Assembly (NCBI GenBank): GCA_947452785.1
Contig: CANGDZ010000024.1
Location: forward strand, 1-44,800
Source of the DNA: Comamonadaceae bacterium
GTDB lineage: Bacteria > Pseudomonadota > Gammaproteobacteria > Burkholderiales > Burkholderiaceae_C
Direction: 5' to 3'
DNA: 44,800 bases
This document shows, piece after piece, positions 8,386 to 16,730 of this stretch (its first letter is position 1; every line of letters begins with the position of its first letter). The translations under genes and the position numbers were made by a program. The notes under the pieces are model-generated. The model made no database searches and was not told where the DNA came from. It was given only the letters and a program-made list of their open reading frames with translations.

Positions 8386-8426
8386 GCCTCATGGATTGGA
8401 GGTGTGTTCGCAGAGCGGCATGAGGC
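8386..8426 (+). promoter_or_regulatory. Hairpin between the SET gene and the MinD-like gene
   Basis: GCCTCATG (8386-8393) and CATGAGGC (8419-8426) are perfect 8-bp arms around a 25-nt loop, followed by TTTATTCTAATGTTTTATTT. This could be a weak intrinsic terminator or attenuator, or an RNA-processing site that separates expression of the ATPase gene from the three genes before it. A ribosome site (GGAG at 8462-8465) lies just downstream. Confidence 0.35.
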
Positions 8427-8472
8427 TTTATTCTAATGTTTTATTTGTCATTTATATAAATGGAGTTTCAAT

Positions 8473-9306
8473 ATGGAGAAGCCCACTCATACGCAAGTCA
8501 TTGGCATCACCAGTGGTAAATCCGGTGTCGGCAAGACCACGGTGTCGGTCAATCTGGCGGTGGCACTGCATGACATGGGATACGACGTGATGCTTCTGGA
8601 TGCCAACACCAGTGCCTCGAACGCGCAGGTGGCTTTGGGTTCCAAGTGCCCTTTGAGCTTGGCCGATTTCGTCAGCGGCGGCAAAGATCTAAAAGACATC
8701 ATCCATAAGCGGCATTACGGTATTCAGTTGATTGATGGGGCGAACACCATCGGCCAGATGACGCAACTCAATCCGGAGCAGGCCACGCGGGCTCACAAGC
8801 AATTCAGTGATTTGGAGGATGCATTAGATTTTTTGATCATCGACTTACCGCCTGGAACGGACCCCGCTGTGTTGTCCTTCATGGCCGCTACAGGTCGACG
8901 CTTTGTGGTGGTTCGCTGCGGCGACAAAGACGGGCTGGCCGACGCCTATGCCATAATCAAAGTTTTGTGCAGTGATTTTAATTTAGACCGCATCTATGTC
9001 ATCACCAATGGTGCCCAAACCATGGAAGATGGGCAAAAATTATTCGACCATCTCAACACCGTGGCCACTAAATTTTTGAACCGCGAACTCCACTTTTTAG
9101 GCAGTGTGATTCAGGATGAGTTGATGGTGGAAGCCGCTGAAAATCACAAGGCCGTCACCGAATTTGCGCCCACCAGCACCGCGGCCAGAGACTTTCGACA
9201 TTTGGCGACGGCGACCAGTGAATTGGACCGCAAGCAATACGAAGAAGGAGGCCTGGGGCACTTCGTGCAGCGCATTATCCACTTGCATGATTTGAAGACG
9301 TCTTGA
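8473..9306 (+). CDS. FlhG/MinD-like deviant Walker A ATPase
   Basis: A 277-residue SIMIBI-class ATPase. The deviant Walker A is GKSGVGKTT (residues 15-23), with signature Lys16 and catalytic-loop Lys21; Ser17 replaces the usual second Gly of KGGVGKT. The switch/Walker A' region is VMLLDANTSASNAQVALG, and Walker B is FLIIDLPPGTD. The middle and C-terminal parts (LADAYAIIKVL, then NGAQTMEDGQKLFDHL, then FLGSVIQDELMVEAA) read like FlhG/YlxH, the regulator of flagellar number, more than like ParA or septal MinD. No MinD-type membrane helix is obvious at the C-terminus. No flagellar genes are in the window, and the gene instead follows YkgJ, acyltransferase and SET genes, so a role in placing or switching another complex is likely. 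The start has GGAG at a 7-bp spacing. Confidence 0.85.
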   Translation: MEKPTHTQVIGITSGKSGVGKTTVSVNLAVALHDMGYDVMLLDANTSASNAQVALGSKCPLSLADFVSGGKDLKDIIHKRHYGIQLIDGANTIGQMTQLNPEQATRAHKQFSDLEDALDFLIIDLPPGTDPAVLSFMAATGRRFVVVRCGDKDGLADAYAIIKVLCSDFNLDRIYVITNGAQTMEDGQKLFDHLNTVATKFLNRELHFLGSVIQDELMVEAAENHKAVTEFAPTSTAARDFRHLATATSELDRKQYEEGGLGHFVQRIIHLHDLKTS

Positions 9307-9375
9307 GTGTGCGCAGGGGCCCTGTCTTGTGCCCGTGCGACAGACCGGCGCTGCTCTTGGCTTTAAGATGGCCAC

Positions 9376-9843
9376 ATGCTAAATCTCGATCAACCCCCAC
9401 TGAAATATTTTGCCGATCTGTCCGTGCTTGTTGGACAGCCTCAAGAGGTCGGCCCCACAGTGCATGGGCTGCGCCGATTAATTCCGATCTTGGGTGGCGA
9501 GGTACAAGGCCAAGATTGGTCAGGCCGTGTCTTGGCGGGCGGTGCTGATTTCCAGTTGATCTTGAACCCCCGCATGGCCGAGTTGGATGCGCGCTATGTG
9601 ATCGAGACCGATGGCGGTGATTTGATCCACGTGCAAAACAGGGCGGTGCGCACCGCCGCACCAGAGGTCATGGCGCGCTTGATACGCGGCGAACCCGTGG
9701 CTCCCGCTGACGTGTACTTTCGTTGCTGCCCCAGTTTTGAGACGGCCAGTCCATCATTGGGATGGATCAGTGAGCGCCTGTTTATCGGAACAGGGGCTCG
9801 CCAACCGGACCGGGTCGTGATGCGCTTTTTTGAAGTGCTTTAA
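9376..9843 (+). CDS. DUF3237 domain-containing protein
   Basis: A 155-residue protein recognisable as DUF3237 (UPF0311). It opens with a strand-rich start (LKYFADLSVLVGQPQEVGPT), has the family motif HGLRRLIPILGGEVQGQDWSG-like region near residues 30-50, DARYVIETDGGDLIHVQNRA around 75-95, and a C-terminal WISERLFIGTGARQPDRVVM stretch. The fold is a small beta-barrel; no biochemical role is established. In Burkholderiales such genes often lie near aromatic or fatty-acid degradation genes, which fits the island starting at 12799. It begins 69 bp after the MinD-like gene, so it may or may not belong to that operon; no terminator is evident between them. Confidence 0.87.
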   Translation: MLNLDQPPLKYFADLSVLVGQPQEVGPTVHGLRRLIPILGGEVQGQDWSGRVLAGGADFQLILNPRMAELDARYVIETDGGDLIHVQNRAVRTAAPEVMARLIRGEPVAPADVYFRCCPSFETASPSLGWISERLFIGTGARQPDRVVMRFFEVL

Positions 9844-9933
9844 AGCCTTGAGCAAGACGGCTCACTTTTCGCTCAGCGTGGCCAACAAGACAGGCAAGCG
9901 TTCCCAGCGCTCGCTGGCGTTCAAGGCTTGGCC

Positions 9934-10932
9934 ATGACCCCACGATTCAGCGTTTCTTCGGTGCAGCATGTGACGCTGGCTTGGTTTGCCATGGTCATGG
10001 GGCTGTGTGGCCTGTCCTTGGCCTGGCACCGCGCTGTGCCCTTGTGGGGGACATGGGCTTTGGCGGTTTCGTGGGTTTTGGGCGGCATCGCGGCACTGGT
10101 CTTGGCCTTGCTGCTGCTGGTGAGCGTGTACAAGGCCTGGCGCTTTCCGGCCGCCTGGCGAGCTGACAGGGATCATCCGGTGCGCCATGTGTTTGTCGCC
10201 GCAGTCCCTTCCTCTTTTATTTTGCTGTCTACCGTGATGGTCACACTGCAGGGACCAGGCCCATGGGCTGACGTGCTGTGGATGGGAGGCTCGAGCACAT
10301 TGTTCGCGGCCACCGTTTGGGTGGCACAGCGCTGGTTGCGCCCGGGACTCACCTCCGCCGATTTTTGGGCCGCCATGACGCCGGCCATGTTCATTCCTGT
10401 GGTGGGCAATGTGTTGCCGGCTTTGGCCGGTGTGGCTTTGGGTCACCCGGTCTGGGCGGGTATGCAATACGCTTTGGCCGCTGTGCTGTGGCCGGTATCT
10501 CTCACTTTGGTTTGGATGCGCATTGGCATGGTGGGCCTGTGGCCTGAGCGGATGTTGCCTGCCACCTTCGTCACCATTGCACCACCTGCGGTGCTGGGCT
10601 TGTCAGGCGCCAATCTGGGCGCGCCCGAATGGCTGGTGCAGATGGCCTGGGGGCTGGCGCTTTTTTTCACCCTGTGGTCCATGGGGGTGGTGCGGCGTTG
10701 TTGGGCTCAGCCTTTTGGCATAGCCTTTTGGGGTCTGTCTTTTCCGCTGGCGGCCAGCGCCACCTTGTCGCTTCGCCTGGCGTCTCCTGAACAAGGCGCC
10801 TGGGCCTTGGCCTGGTTGCTGGGGGTCAGCACCTTGATCCTGTGGTTAATGTGGCGCACCTTCCTCGGTGTGCTCCAGGGCAGCTTGCTGCTGCCCGAGG
10901 GCGGACCCCCATTGCAGCTCGAGCCCAATTAG
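9934..10932 (+). CDS. SLAC1/TehA (TDT) family membrane transporter or channel
   Basis: A 332-residue polytopic inner-membrane protein with about ten hydrophobic segments. Family features are the first helix WFAMVMGLCGLSLAW, the repeated Phe-Ile-Pro-Val-x-Gly pattern (TPAMFIPVVGNVLPALAGV), PATFVTIAPPAVLGL and, near the end, FGIAFWGLSFPLAASATLSL. The SLAC1/TehA/Mae1 family conducts anions or exports C4-dicarboxylates and other small organic acids; the substrate here cannot be told. I use the ATG at 9934; an in-frame TTG two codons before is less likely. It stands 90 bp after the DUF3237 gene on the same strand. Its position before a carboxylic-acid degradation island makes organic-anion efflux or uptake a reasonable guess only. 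Confidence 0.85.
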   Translation: MTPRFSVSSVQHVTLAWFAMVMGLCGLSLAWHRAVPLWGTWALAVSWVLGGIAALVLALLLLVSVYKAWRFPAAWRADRDHPVRHVFVAAVPSSFILLSTVMVTLQGPGPWADVLWMGGSSTLFAATVWVAQRWLRPGLTSADFWAAMTPAMFIPVVGNVLPALAGVALGHPVWAGMQYALAAVLWPVSLTLVWMRIGMVGLWPERMLPATFVTIAPPAVLGLSGANLGAPEWLVQMAWGLALFFTLWSMGVVRRCWAQPFGIAFWGLSFPLAASATLSLRLASPEQGAWALAWLLGVSTLILWLMWRTFLGVLQGSLLLPEGGPPLQLEPN

Positions 10933-11036
10933 TTCGACCTTGGCTCCGTTGCTGGGGCGCGGGTTCAGTCTCTCAAGTGACCTTCAGTCGTCTGCGTGAT
11001 TTGTAGACTGATTTGATTAAAACCAAGGAGACCTCA

Positions 11037-12665
11037 ATGATTCGACCCCTCGCCGCGACCCTGCTGGCCGCTTCGCTGCTGCTCAGCGCCTGCACAACTG
11101 TGCCTTCTTCGCGCCCCAGCAGCTGGTCTGCACCAGAGGTGTTGGTAGCCCCCTCATCGTTTACCGGGGTGCACGGTTTGGCGGTGGACAAGCAAGGCCG
11201 TTTGCTGGCCGGCTCCGTGGTGGGCAGCTCCTTGTGGGAAGTGAATCGCCAAACCGGTGCTGCGCGTGTGATGGTGCCCGCACCAGAAGGCCAAGCCGAC
11301 GATATTGCTGTCGGCGCCAAGGGCGAGTTGGCCTGGACCAACTACATGGTGGGCATGATCCGCTACCGCGAAAATGACGCCGCTCCTTTGCGCATATTGG
11401 CCAAGGACCTGCCTGGTATCAACTCCCTGGACTTTGACCGGCGCAACGGCAAGCTCTATGCGTCACAGGTCTTCCTGGGTGATGCACTGTGGGAAATCGA
11501 TGTGGCAGGCCAGCAAGCGCCGCGCTTGATCAAGAAAGATCTGGGGGGCTTCAATGGCTTTGAAGTGGGACCCGATGGCATGCTGTATGGGCCTTTGTGG
11601 TTCAAAGGCCAGGTCGTCAAAATCAATCCGGCCAGTGGCGATGTCACGGTCATCAACAGCGAATTCAAAACCCCTGCAGCGGCCAACCTGGATGGCAAAG
11701 GCAACCTTTGGGTGATCGACACCAAGACCGGCGAGCTGAGCCGTGTGGAATTGGCCACTGGGCGCAAAACCGTGGCCAAGCAACTCAAACCTGCCCTGGA
11801 TAATTTGGCGATTGCCCCCGATGGGACGATTTATGTGTCCAATATGGCCGACAACTCGATTGAGGCGTTCAATCCTGTGACGGGTGTCTTGACGCTGGTG
11901 ACCGGCGGTAAGGTGGCGGTGCCCGCTGGATTGAAAGTCGAAGGCAATGACCTGTGGGTCGCGGATGTCTTTGGTTTTCGCAACGTTAATACCCAAACCG
12001 GCGCGGTGAAAGATATTTTTCGCATGCAGGCGTCTGACATGGAGTACCCCTTTGCCGTGGGCGTCTCGGCCACGCACTTTGCTTTGACTTCTTGGTTCAC
12101 CGGCACAGTGCAAATGGTCGAGCGCAGCACGCTTAAAACCAGTGCCATGTTGCATGGCTTGAAAGCGCCATTTGATGCCATTCCGATGGCCGACGGCAGC
12201 GTGGTGTACGCCGAAATTGCCACCGGCAGCATCACCCGGGCCAGCGGCGCGCAATGGGCGGACAGAAAAGTCATCGCTCAAGGCTTGGCGGGTCCGGTGC
12301 AAATGGTGCTGGGCAAGGACGGCGCTTTGTATGTGACCGAGGCCGCAGGCAAATTGGTGCGGGTCAATATGGCGGACGGCAGCAAGACCACGGTGGTAGA
12401 AGGTTTGTCCTTGCCTGAAGGCGTGGCCCAAACCCCATGGGGCAGTTTCATCGTGGCCGAAAGCGCAGCCAAACGCCTGGTAGAAATCGACCCCGCTAAC
12501 GGCACTCGCCGCACCGTGGCCGACAACTTGCCCATTGGCATGCCCGGCGGCGCGGGCATGCCGCCACCCTATGTGGTGACCGGTGTAGCCGTGGGCGCTG
12601 ACGGCAGCATTTACATGTCTGCCGATCTCAATAACGCCATTTACCGCATTCGCCCGCAACGCTGA
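11037..12665 (+). CDS. Beta-propeller (SMP-30/NHL-like) lipoprotein
   Basis: A 542-residue envelope protein. It starts with a lipoprotein signal (MIRPLAATLLAASLLLSACT), whose lipobox LSAC places the lipidated Cys near residue 18. The mature part is made of repeated blades, each with a hydrophobic strand and Asp-Gly or Asn-Gly turns: LAVDKQGRLLAGSVVG, LAIAPDGTIYVSNMAD, GKDGALYVTEAAG and VGADGSIYMSADLNNAIY. This is typical of SMP-30/gluconolactonase, Vgb or NHL propellers; two propellers may be present given the length. AAGGAG lies six bases before the ATG at 11037; a longer in-frame reading from 11013 would bury the signal. Function is unknown: such proteins can bind or hydrolyse lactones or act as scaffolds. 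Confidence 0.85.
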   Translation: MIRPLAATLLAASLLLSACTTVPSSRPSSWSAPEVLVAPSSFTGVHGLAVDKQGRLLAGSVVGSSLWEVNRQTGAARVMVPAPEGQADDIAVGAKGELAWTNYMVGMIRYRENDAAPLRILAKDLPGINSLDFDRRNGKLYASQVFLGDALWEIDVAGQQAPRLIKKDLGGFNGFEVGPDGMLYGPLWFKGQVVKINPASGDVTVINSEFKTPAAANLDGKGNLWVIDTKTGELSRVELATGRKTVAKQLKPALDNLAIAPDGTIYVSNMADNSIEAFNPVTGVLTLVTGGKVAVPAGLKVEGNDLWVADVFGFRNVNTQTGAVKDIFRMQASDMEYPFAVGVSATHFALTSWFTGTVQMVERSTLKTSAMLHGLKAPFDAIPMADGSVVYAEIATGSITRASGAQWADRKVIAQGLAGPVQMVLGKDGALYVTEAAGKLVRVNMADGSKTTVVEGLSLPEGVAQTPWGSFIVAESAAKRLVEIDPANGTRRTVADNLPIGMPGGAGMPPPYVVTGVAVGADGSIYMSADLNNAIYRIRPQR

Positions 12666-12677
12666 GTCGGGCAAGAT

Positions 12678-12715
12678 TTGGCAACTGGGTGTCACTTTTT
12701 GCCAATCGCTTTGAG
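12678..12715 (+). promoter_or_regulatory. Candidate operator upstream of the acyl-CoA ligase operon
   Basis: TTGGCAA (12678-12684) and TTGCCAA (12699-12705) are perfect inverted arms 21 bp apart centre to centre. The right arm sits inside TTTTTGCCAATC-GCT-TTGAG (12696-12715), which recurs as TTTTTGCCAATC-AAC-TTGAG at 16641-16660 upstream of the thiolase operon (17 of 20 positions equal). The two copies lie 84 and 71 bp before their genes and flank the AraC-type regulator gene. An alternative reading is a hairpin terminator for the lipoprotein gene. Confidence 0.4.
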
Positions 12716-12798
12716 AATTCGGGCGATTGCTTGAAGGGGCCAATCCCGTTGCAATGCTCTTGAAAGGCCTCTGCTTGGGGGCCGTGCCAGGAGCGCGC

Positions 12799-14343
12799 AT
12801 GTATTTGACCGCAGGATTGCATCGTTCGGTGCAAAAGCATCCCGACAAAACCGCCACGGTGACGGGTTCGCGTCGCCAGACTTTCCAACAATTGGCTCAG
12901 CGCGTGGCGCAAACAGCCGGGGCTTTACAGGCTCTGGGCATGCAGCCTGGCGAGCGGCTTTCAGTGCTGGCGCAAAACAGCGACCGCATGATGGAGTTGC
13001 TGTTGGCCGGTTGGTGGGCCGGCTTGGTGGTGAACCCGATAAACACGCGTTGGTCGGCGGGCGAGGTGAGTTATGCACTGCGCGATTGCGCCGCCAGCGC
13101 ACTGGCCGTGGACGATGCCCTGTGGCCTGTGGCCCAGTCGCTGGAAGCCGATTTACCGGCCTTGCGCCATCGCTTGTATATGGGGCAGGTTGCGACGCCT
13201 GCGGGTTATCAGCTGCTGGAGGCGCTGGTTCAGCAGGCCCCGGTGGTGGAGGATGTGCGCAGCGCACCCGATACCCTGGCGGCGATTGTCTACACCGGCG
13301 GCACCACTGGCTTTCCTAAAGGCGTGATGCTCTCGCACGGCAACTTCTGGGCCTCCTTGGTGGGGCGCATGGCTGAAATCCCGAATCCGCCCGAATTTGT
13401 GACCTTGCTGACTTCGCCCATGTTCCATGTGGCGGGGTTGGGCCGCATGCTGGGTCAAACCATTGTCGGCGGCACCTGCGTCACCGTGCCGGTGTTTCAG
13501 CCCCAAGCGGTGGTGGCCAAGATGGCCAAAGAACAGGTCTCTGATTTGGTGATCGTGCCCAGCATGCTGCAAATGCTGCTGGAGACTGAGGGCTTTAACC
13601 CCCAGGGTTTGCCTGGCTTGCAGCGCATTTTGTGGGGCGCGGCCCCGATCACGGTGCCCTTGTTGCAGCGCGCCATGGCCACCTTTCCCGCAGTCGAATT
13701 CATCCATGCCTATGGCATGACCGAAACCGCCGCCTCGGTCTCGGTGCTGCGCCTGTCGCACACGCCTGAATTTTTGGGCAGTGAACGCATTCGCTCAGCC
13801 GGCCAAGCTGGCCTGTCGGCAGAAATACGCATCGCCGATGAGCAGGGCCAAGAAGTGCCGCGCGGCACGCCGGGTGAAATTTGGATTCGAGGTCCGATGG
13901 TGATGCAAGGCTATTGGGGGCGACCGCAAGAGACGCAACAGGCCGTGCGCGATGGTTGGTTGCGCACCGGAGACGGTGGCACCATGGACCAAGACGGCTA
14001 CCTGTATGTGATCGATCGGATCAAAGACATGGTCATCACCGGGGGCGAGAACGTGTACCCCGCCGAAGTTGAAAACGTGTTGTGCAGCCACCCGGCGGTG
14101 CAGGCTTGTGCCGTGATTGGCGTGCCGCATGAAAAATGGGGTGAAGCCGTGCACGCCGTGGTCGTTCTGCGCACAGGCGCTCAGGCCACTGCGGCCGACT
14201 TGGACGCCCATTGTCGCAGCCAGATCGGCGCCTACAAATGTCCTAAAAGCTTTGAGTTTCGGGACCAATTGCCGATGACGGCCGCAGGCAAGGTGCAAAA
14301 AACCGCGCTGCGCAAATCCGTTGCGGGTCAGCCTCAGCCATGA
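12799..14343 (+). CDS. AMP-forming acyl-CoA synthetase (first of three)
   Basis: A 514-residue member of the ANL superfamily, which activates a carboxylic acid with ATP and then makes the CoA thioester. Motifs in order are the P-loop YTGGTTGFPKGV, HAYGMTETAA, the TGD motif in WLRTGDGG, the hinge region IDRIKDMVITGGENVYPAEVE, and the C-terminal catalytic Lys in MTAAGKVQKTALR. I start the gene at 12799, where AGGAG is five bases upstream and MYLTAGLHRSVQKHPDKTA is a normal family N-terminus; the frame stays open to 12727. Its stop overlaps the start of the racemase-like gene by 4 bp. It is probably the entry enzyme of the catabolic operon; a medium-chain or alicyclic/branched acid is more likely than acetate, but chain length cannot be read. 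Confidence 0.93.
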   Translation: MYLTAGLHRSVQKHPDKTATVTGSRRQTFQQLAQRVAQTAGALQALGMQPGERLSVLAQNSDRMMELLLAGWWAGLVVNPINTRWSAGEVSYALRDCAASALAVDDALWPVAQSLEADLPALRHRLYMGQVATPAGYQLLEALVQQAPVVEDVRSAPDTLAAIVYTGGTTGFPKGVMLSHGNFWASLVGRMAEIPNPPEFVTLLTSPMFHVAGLGRMLGQTIVGGTCVTVPVFQPQAVVAKMAKEQVSDLVIVPSMLQMLLETEGFNPQGLPGLQRILWGAAPITVPLLQRAMATFPAVEFIHAYGMTETAASVSVLRLSHTPEFLGSERIRSAGQAGLSAEIRIADEQGQEVPRGTPGEIWIRGPMVMQGYWGRPQETQQAVRDGWLRTGDGGTMDQDGYLYVIDRIKDMVITGGENVYPAEVENVLCSHPAVQACAVIGVPHEKWGEAVHAVVVLRTGAQATAADLDAHCRSQIGAYKCPKSFEFRDQLPMTAAGKVQKTALRKSVAGQPQP

Positions 14344-15515
14344 CCGGCGCTGCGGCAGGACGCCCCCCTTTGCAGGGCGTGAAGGTCTTGGACTTGACCC
14401 GTTTGTTGCCCGGCCCCATGTGCACCTTGCATTTGGCCGATCTGGGCGCCGATGTGATCAAGATCGAAGACCTGGGTTTGGGGGACTACGCCTCGTCCAC
14501 GGTGCGTGAGTTGATCAATCGCAACAAACGGGGCATCCGCATAGATCTCAAACAAGCGGAAGGCGTGCGCATTTTGCTGGACCTGTGCGCGCAAGCCGAT
14601 GTGTTGGTCGAAGGCTTTCGCCCCGGCGTGATGGCCCGCCTGGGTTTGGGTTACGAGGTGGTGCACAACCGCAATCCGCGTCTGGTGTATTGCAGCATCA
14701 GCGGCTACGGCCAGACCGGCCCGCTCAGCCAAAAGGCCGGACATGACCTGAACTACTGCGGTTGGGCCGGGGTGGCTGAGCAGATGGGCACGCCCAGTGG
14801 CGAGTTGGCCCTGTCCAATGTGCCGGTCGGCGATTTACTGGGTGGCAGCATGACCGCGGTGATGGGCATTTTGGCCGCCTTGTTCGATGCCCAGCGCACA
14901 GGGCAGGGGCGCCATGTGGACGTGGCCATTGCCGATGGCGTGCTGGCGCATGCTGTGATTCCCCTGGCCGGTGTGCTCAAGCAGGGTCACACGCCGCCCG
15001 CGGGAGGCGACAAATTGACCGGGGCCTTGCCTTGTTATGGTTTGTACCCCACACAGGATGGCCGCTATTTGGCGGTTGGCGCGTTTGAGCACAAGTTTTG
15101 GCAACAGTTTTGCGACATTCTGGACCGACCTGATTTGGCCGCCCACCACATTCCAGCAACCCCAGCGCTGAACCAGTGGGTGCGCCAAGAAGTGGCCACG
15201 CGCGTGGGAGCGCAGACGCTGGCGTATTGGTCGGCCTTGCTGGCCGATTCGGACTGCTGCGTAACCCCGGTGTTGAATGTGCAAGAGGCGCAGGCACTGC
15301 CGCATTTTGTGGCGCGCGGAATGTGGGTTGAGGTGGAAACGGCCCAAGGCGAGCCCATGACGCAAATGGCCATGCCGGTGCAGATGTCGGACTATGTGTT
15401 TCAAGTTCGGCGCGCCGCACCGGTGCAAGGCCAGCACACCGAAGAGGTGTTGCGCGAAGCCGGTTGGGATGCGGCGGCCATTGCGACTTGGCGCGCGCAG
15501 AAAGTCGTAGCATAG
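14340..15515 (+). CDS. CaiB/BaiF-fold protein, probable alpha-methylacyl-CoA racemase
   Basis: A 391-residue class III CoA-transferase-fold protein. The N-terminus GVKVLDLTRLLPGPMCTLHL and the segment QKAGHDLNY with His135, followed by VPVGDLLGGS with Asp165, match the His/Asp acid-base pair of alpha-methylacyl-CoA racemases (His126 and Asp156 in the mycobacterial enzyme). Ordinary family transferases lack the GHDLNY motif. The predicted reaction is epimerisation of 2-methylacyl-CoA between R and S, needed because acyl-CoA dehydrogenases accept only one form. That makes a methyl-branched substrate, such as an isoprenoid or sterol side chain, likely. It is coupled to the ligase gene by ATGA (14340-14343). 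A true CoA-transferase is the alternative. Confidence 0.82.
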   Translation: MTGAAAGRPPLQGVKVLDLTRLLPGPMCTLHLADLGADVIKIEDLGLGDYASSTVRELINRNKRGIRIDLKQAEGVRILLDLCAQADVLVEGFRPGVMARLGLGYEVVHNRNPRLVYCSISGYGQTGPLSQKAGHDLNYCGWAGVAEQMGTPSGELALSNVPVGDLLGGSMTAVMGILAALFDAQRTGQGRHVDVAIADGVLAHAVIPLAGVLKQGHTPPAGGDKLTGALPCYGLYPTQDGRYLAVGAFEHKFWQQFCDILDRPDLAAHHIPATPALNQWVRQEVATRVGAQTLAYWSALLADSDCCVTPVLNVQEAQALPHFVARGMWVEVETAQGEPMTQMAMPVQMSDYVFQVRRAAPVQGQHTEEVLREAGWDAAAIATWRAQKVVA

Positions 15516-15562
15516 GGGTCATTCCAGCCTCGGTTTTCAAGCCCCTCTTGACCGCTTTATCC

Positions 15563-16639
15563 ATGCACCGTCCCGCCGCCATTGCCACCAGCCCCCACAC
15601 CATTGCCGTGCATCAGGTGGTGCAAATGCTGCTGGGCGTCAAAGGCGATGAGGCGCGTGTTGCGCTGCTGCACAAGGCGGGGATCTCGCCGGTCCTGCTG
15701 GAGTCCGATCTGTCCCGGGTGACTCAGGCCCAGTTTGCCCGCTTGATGGCGGCGCTGATGCGCCACCACCGCGATGAATTTTGGGGACTGGGCTCCAAGC
15801 CCTTGCCACTGGGCACCTTTGCCTCATGCTGCCGCATGCTGGTCGGCCAGCGCAATTTGGGCGACGCCTTGCGCGCAGGTTTGCGCTTCTACCATGCCCT
15901 GTTGCCTGACTTTGTGCCTCGATTGATTGTGCAGTCTGGCGTGGCCTATTTGCGCGTCAGTCCCAAACCCGATTTGAATCCACGCCAGGTGTATGCGGTG
16001 CGGGTTTTCTTGTTTCTCAGTTATGGCGTGATGTGTTGGCTGGCGGCGCGACGCATTCCCGTCGACGAAGTGGTCTACCAAGACCGTGAGACGGTGCGCC
16101 GCAGCGATGCCTCGCGACTGTTTCAAGCCAGCATCCGTTTGTCCGACCGGGAATGGGGCTTTCGCTTCGATGCCAAGTGGCTGGAGTTGCCAGTCGTGCA
16201 AAACCTGGAAAGCGTGGAAGAGTTCTTGCACCTGGCGCCCGCTTGCTTGCTGGTCAAGTACCGCGACCAAGCCAGTTTGACCGAGCGCATCCGCCGTTTG
16301 CTGCGACGCTATCTGACGGAAGAGATGCCTTCGCTCGAAGCCATCAGCCACTTGCTGGCCACCACGCCCCAGACCCTGCGCCGCCGCCTGCAGCGTGAGG
16401 GGCTGGGCTACCAAATGATCAAAGATGCGCTGCGCCGTGACGTGGCGGTGGAGTTCCTCACCCAAACCGAGCTGCCCTTGCTGGAAGTCGCGGCCAAGGT
16501 GGGCTTTTCTGAGGCCAGTACTTTTCACCGGGCCTTCAAAGGCTGGACGGGGTTGACCCCCGGGGCTTACCGCCATGCACACCACGATGCCGGTGAAGAT
16601 CTGGGTCTAGTGACCCTGGGCAGCGCTGAGTCGGTGTAG
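15563..16639 (+). CDS. AraC-family transcriptional regulator
   Basis: A 358-residue regulator. Residues about 20-210 form the arabinose-binding-like sensory domain found in OruR/ArgR-type AraC proteins, and residues 256-337 are the double helix-turn-helix. The first recognition helix lies near TTPQTLRRRLQREG; the second unit is LPLLEVAAKVGFSEASTFHR with the conserved GFSEASTFHRAFKGWTGLTPGAYR end. The start at 15563 (MHRPAAIATSPHT) is 47 bp after the racemase-like gene; an open frame back to 15464 runs into that gene and is not family-like. Such regulators often control adjacent fatty-acid or acyl-CoA catabolic genes in response to an acid or its CoA ester. The repeated motif at 12696 and 16641 is the obvious binding-site candidate. 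Confidence 0.9.
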   Translation: MHRPAAIATSPHTIAVHQVVQMLLGVKGDEARVALLHKAGISPVLLESDLSRVTQAQFARLMAALMRHHRDEFWGLGSKPLPLGTFASCCRMLVGQRNLGDALRAGLRFYHALLPDFVPRLIVQSGVAYLRVSPKPDLNPRQVYAVRVFLFLSYGVMCWLAARRIPVDEVVYQDRETVRRSDASRLFQASIRLSDREWGFRFDAKWLELPVVQNLESVEEFLHLAPACLLVKYRDQASLTERIRRLLRRYLTEEMPSLEAISHLLATTPQTLRRRLQREGLGYQMIKDALRRDVAVEFLTQTELPLLEVAAKVGFSEASTFHRAFKGWTGLTPGAYRHAHHDAGEDLGLVTLGSAESV

Positions 16640-16640
16640 T

Positions 16641-16669
16641 TTTTTGCCAATCAACTTGAGTTGATTGGC
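16641..16669 (+). promoter_or_regulatory. Perfect palindrome upstream of the thiolase operon (candidate operator)
   Basis: GCCAATCAACT (16646-16656) and AGTTGATTGGC (16659-16669) are perfect 11-bp inverted arms around TG. The left part belongs to the TTTTTGCCAATC-N3-TTGAG motif shared with 12696-12715. It begins two bases after the regulator's stop codon. The T-run lies on the left, so it would fit a terminator only on the minus strand, where no gene needs one; an operator, or a terminator without a tail, are the options. Confidence 0.45.
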
Positions 16670-16730
16670 GATTGGTGGCGGGGCTGAGCAGGCTGATACT
16701 GTGTCTTATTGACCCCGTAAAGGAATTCCG

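Noticed and set aside
8473..9306. ParA of a plasmid or integrated element partition system
   Set aside because: No ParB-like gene or parS-like repeats nearby, and the middle and C-terminal regions read like FlhG.
11463..12857. Long open antisense frame (464 codons) across the beta-propeller lipoprotein gene
   Set aside because: It mirrors a high-GC gene with strong evidence on the plus strand; the translation is rich in His/Arg/Gln, has no domain and no ribosome site.
15464..15562. Upstream extension of the AraC-type gene into the racemase gene
   Set aside because: Would overlap the preceding gene by about 50 bp with no homology in the added residues; ATG at 15563 is adequate.
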